8,693 bases of DNA from Deltaproteobacteria bacterium (GTDB taxonomy: Bacteria; Desulfobacterota_B; Binatia; UBA9968), in the NCBI GenBank assembly GCA_005879255.1, contig VBKY01000431.1:701-9393 (forward strand), read 5' to 3'. The notes beneath the pieces were generated by a model. It was not told the DNA's origin. It searched no databases and was given only the letters and a program-made list of their open reading frames with translations. The translations under genes and the position numbers were made by a program. Positions 6,940 through 8,693 of this stretch are shown here, one piece after another. Within the stretch, counting starts at the first letter, position 1, and every line of letters starts with the position of its first letter.

Positions 6940-7454
6940 CTCGGGAAATAACGACAGCACAAATGGACTCGCCTCTATTCGAGATTCGCGAAAAGCCGGA
7001 AGATACACCTCATTCAGTAATCGCAAGTCGACGAGCACCTACCAAGGCGGTCTGGGCATTGGCGGCCACTACCCAGATTCTCAATCCATCCTATTCAGCT
7101 TTAAATGATTACGCTTCGCTCATTGCAAAGGACATTACCGGCCTTAGAGAAGAAGAGCACCCTCACGATGGAATACTGGTATTTGACGAGGAGATGCCCG
7201 CCAACGAATCACCAGGAATGTCGGATGCTGAAATCGCAAATCGCGACCGACTCGAGTTGCTAGCGCGGGCCTATGTTGCAGGGCAGCTCTCGAACGAAGA
7301 ACAAGCACGATTGACTATCGTAACTGAAAGAGTGCGACGCTTAATCCCGAGAGTAACAGTCGCGGATTTTGAGCGACTAGAACAAATCGCCGGGGACGTA
7401 GAGCGGATCGGCTCCGAAGACGCTGAGCGCCGCCGCCTCCTAGGTATTACTTGA
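6936..7454 (+). CDS. Hypothetical protein (172 aa), middle gene of the TIGR04255/HNH cassette
   Basis: I do not recognise this family. It is soluble, with no signal peptide or membrane segment. The N-terminal 30 residues look disordered (MTREITTAQMDSPLF...); residues 36-68 (TKAVWALAATTQILNPSY...) are mildly hydrophobic; the C-terminal half (96-168) is highly charged and helical, rich in E, R and L (RLELLARAYVAGQLSNEEQA, RVRRLIPRVTVADFERLEQI), and ends RRRLLGIT. The ATG overlaps the corrected stop of the upstream gene (ATGA), and AAAGAG at 6925-6930 serves as a Shine-Dalgarno 5 nt before it, so translation is probably coupled. It sits 12 bp before the proposed TTG start of the HNH gene. The tight packing implies a shared function with both neighbours, perhaps as an accessory or immunity partner; that role is inference. 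Confidence 0.75.
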   Translation: MTREITTAQMDSPLFEIREKPEDTPHSVIASRRAPTKAVWALAATTQILNPSYSALNDYASLIAKDITGLREEEHPHDGILVFDEEMPANESPGMSDAEIANRDRLELLARAYVAGQLSNEEQARLTIVTERVRRLIPRVTVADFERLEQIAGDVERIGSEDAERRRLLGIT

Positions 7455-7466
7455 CCGATTTTCTCT

Positions 7467-8094
7467 TTGAACCCATTTGTTTACCCCAAATCTCAACACA
7501 GGCGGAGGCTGAATCCCCCGCCTTATTCATATTATCCTTCCTATAAGTCGATTCTCAAAAAAGAGTTTAATTCTCAATGCGTCTATTGCCGTTTGCCTGA
7601 TGGACCAAAAGGCACCGACACCTTTTGGCGTTGACCATTACCGGCCGCAGTCAAAATTCCCGGAGTCAAAAGCGACGTATTCAAACCTATTTTATGCGTG
7701 CAACTGCTGTAACAGACGCAAAGGACCATTCTGGCCGAGCGAGGCCCAGTTGCGGGAAGGTCGGTTTATACCCAATCCATGCGATCACATAATGTTCGAT
7801 CATTTGAGGTACCGTTCTGTCCGCGTCGAGCCAAGAGGTCCTGCGGGAAATCAAGCTGAAAAGATTCTGATGTTAAATGATGACGAATCTGTAAATTATC
7901 GTGAGTTAATTCTCGGACTCATTGCGCTTGTTGAAGAGAAAAAACGCCAGCTTGAACAAACGATGCGAAGAATTGATGGACTCTTGAGATCCTCGACTGG
8001 TAAGGAAGATCAACTAAGGAATAAGAAACGGGAGACCGAGACAGCCTACACAACAATACTCCAGCATTTATCCATGCTTGGGGCCGTGGATTAG
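7467..8094 (+). CDS. HNH endonuclease with CxxC zinc knuckles, frameshifted near its 5' end
   Basis: The C-terminal frame, open from ATG 7600, carries the nuclease core: FGVDHYRPQSKFP (catalytic DH), then YSNLFYACNCCNRRKGPFWP with the second CxxC and the conserved N and K-G-W, followed by a charged, likely coiled-coil tail (KKRQLEQTMRRIDGLLRS). The first zinc-knuckle half is in the frame one base away: EFNSQCVYCRLPDGPKGTDT is encoded at 7563-7622, directly before the DHY motif. ATG 7600 would omit it and is not the real start. A one-base excess at 7623-7626 (TTTT) or 7607-7610 (AAAA) explains the break; uncorrected, the upstream frame stops at 7632-7634. Corrected and started at TTG 7467, the protein begins MNPFVYPKSQHRRRL and is 208 residues. 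Presumed to cleave DNA; third gene of the cassette and so probably its effector. No good Shine-Dalgarno is seen at 7467. Pseudogene or sequence error. Confidence 0.82.
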
Positions 8095-8251
8095 CACCAG
8101 TTCCTTTTTAATTCTTGGAAATATTCACGTTCAACGTGGAGCCGCACAACTCTCACCTACAGGAAGGGATTCGGGGGCCAGGAGCTCCTCAATCTCGACA
8201 ATCTTGGCGAACCAACTTCGGTCCCCCGTATCGTACTAACGTCTGATCACG
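8095..8251. other. Intergenic gap between convergent genes
   Basis: 157 bp without a credible gene or a T-tailed terminator. It holds two short palindromes, CACGTTCAACGTG (8126-8138) and AGGAGCTCCT (8180-8189), of unknown significance. It lies near the lower-GC to higher-GC change on the right of the putative island. Confidence 0.5.
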
Positions 8252-8693
8252 CTAATCCTCCCGCCCTGCGGTCAACAGCGGTTCCAGCGGTACGGATGGG
8301 TCCAGTGGATTCTTTTTTCTCGCGGCTTCGATGTAGCGCTCGCCATCTTCTGCTAACATCAATCCTTCTTTGACCAGACCATCTACCGCACGCTTCACCG
8401 CCTCCACATACGCGTCATGACTCGCATAGCGTTCTTCGATCGAGAGTCGCGGATCGCCTTTGGCTTCGCGCTCTGCCTTAGTGCGCGCAAAGGTAACGAT
8501 ACAGCCGTTGGTGGAAAGTAGCTCTCCTTCGGCGAAGCCGGCTCTTCTTACCGCCCAGCCGAGATAAGTTCCTAGCGGGACTTGGATGTCTGGGTATCGC
8601 ACGCCGCCCTGGTCGTTGCCATCGGCATCAACTTGCGGGACTTGGACGGGGTACTCTTTCCCTGCTAACTTTTCCGGCGGAAAAATACTCATG
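8252..8693 (-). CDS. Alpha/beta-hydrolase-domain protein (Abhydrolase_10/PF20091-like), C-terminal part, runs off the right edge
   Basis: The minus-strand frame is open to the right edge and stops at TAG (8254-8252). The visible 146 residues contain YPVQVPQVDADGNDQGGVRY, VPLGTYLGW, the FARTKAEREAKGDPRLSIEERY block and a helical tail (AYVEAVKRAVDGLVKEGLML). I recognise these as the C-terminal region of the large alpha/beta-hydrolase-domain proteins (Abhydrolase_10, usually 450-650 residues), in which PQVDADGND is followed by a P-L-TY-GW strand. The ATG at 8692 is very likely an internal methionine, so no start is claimed; the nucleophile serine region is outside the window. Sampled GC is about 63%, like the left flank and unlike the central region. 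Substrate unknown. Confidence 0.75.
   Translation of the reverse strand, partial: MSIFPPEKLAGKEYPVQVPQVDADGNDQGGVRYPDIQVPLGTYLGWAVRRAGFAEGELLSTNGCIVTFARTKAEREAKGDPRLSIEERYASHDAYVEAVKRAVDGLVKEGLMLAEDGERYIEAARKKNPLDPSVPLEPLLTAGRED

Noticed and set aside
8126..8138. CACGTTCAACGTG palindrome as an operator.
   Set aside because: It lies between convergent gene ends, not in a promoter, and short palindromes of this size occur by chance.

Overview
The window looks like a piece of an environmental (probably uncultured) bacterial chromosome. The phylum cannot be fixed from sequence alone. The repeat-rich secreted protein with a PxKF-type C-terminus, the orphan solute-binding protein paired with an Asp/Glu-racemase-fold enzyme, and the Abhydrolase_10-like fragment are a mix familiar from soil and groundwater lineages such as Acidobacteriota, Desulfobacterota/Binatota and Rokubacteria. 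That placement is inference.

Layout. (1) 1-1436 (+): the C-terminal part of a large secreted protein made of tandem Ig-like/MBG-type repeats and ending in a PxKF domain. A strong intrinsic terminator follows at 1463-1501. (2) 3402-1628 (-): a two-gene operon of an Asp/Glu racemase/maleate isomerase-fold protein and a periplasmic solute-binding protein, 8 bp apart, with a plausible promoter near 3477-3506. (3) 6040-3650 (-): a fusion of a TOTE-type archaeo-eukaryotic primase and a superfamily II helicase. (4) 6186-8094 (+), divergent from the helicase: a three-gene cassette of a TIGR04255-family protein, an unrecognised 172-residue protein and an HNH endonuclease. (5) 8693-8252 (-): the C-terminal end of an alpha/beta-hydrolase-domain protein that runs off the right edge.

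The most interesting part is 3.6-8.1 kb, which has lower GC in sampled lines than both flanks and resembles a defence or mobile island. Three irregularities stand out. A perfect 79-bp inverted repeat (5911-5989 and 6261-6339) places the N-terminal coding segment of the TIGR04255 gene, in frame, at the N-terminus of the helicase reading frame. The TIGR04255 gene has a one-base frameshift at about 6823-6842; correcting it restores the family C-terminus and creates an ATGA stop/start overlap with the next gene. The HNH gene has a second one-base frameshift at about 7608-7626, so its zinc-knuckle N-terminus lies in another frame and its start is probably TTG at 7467. The cassette is therefore either recently decaying and rearranged, or affected by sequencing or assembly errors. 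A read-level check would decide.

No tRNA, rRNA, CRISPR array or transposase gene was seen.
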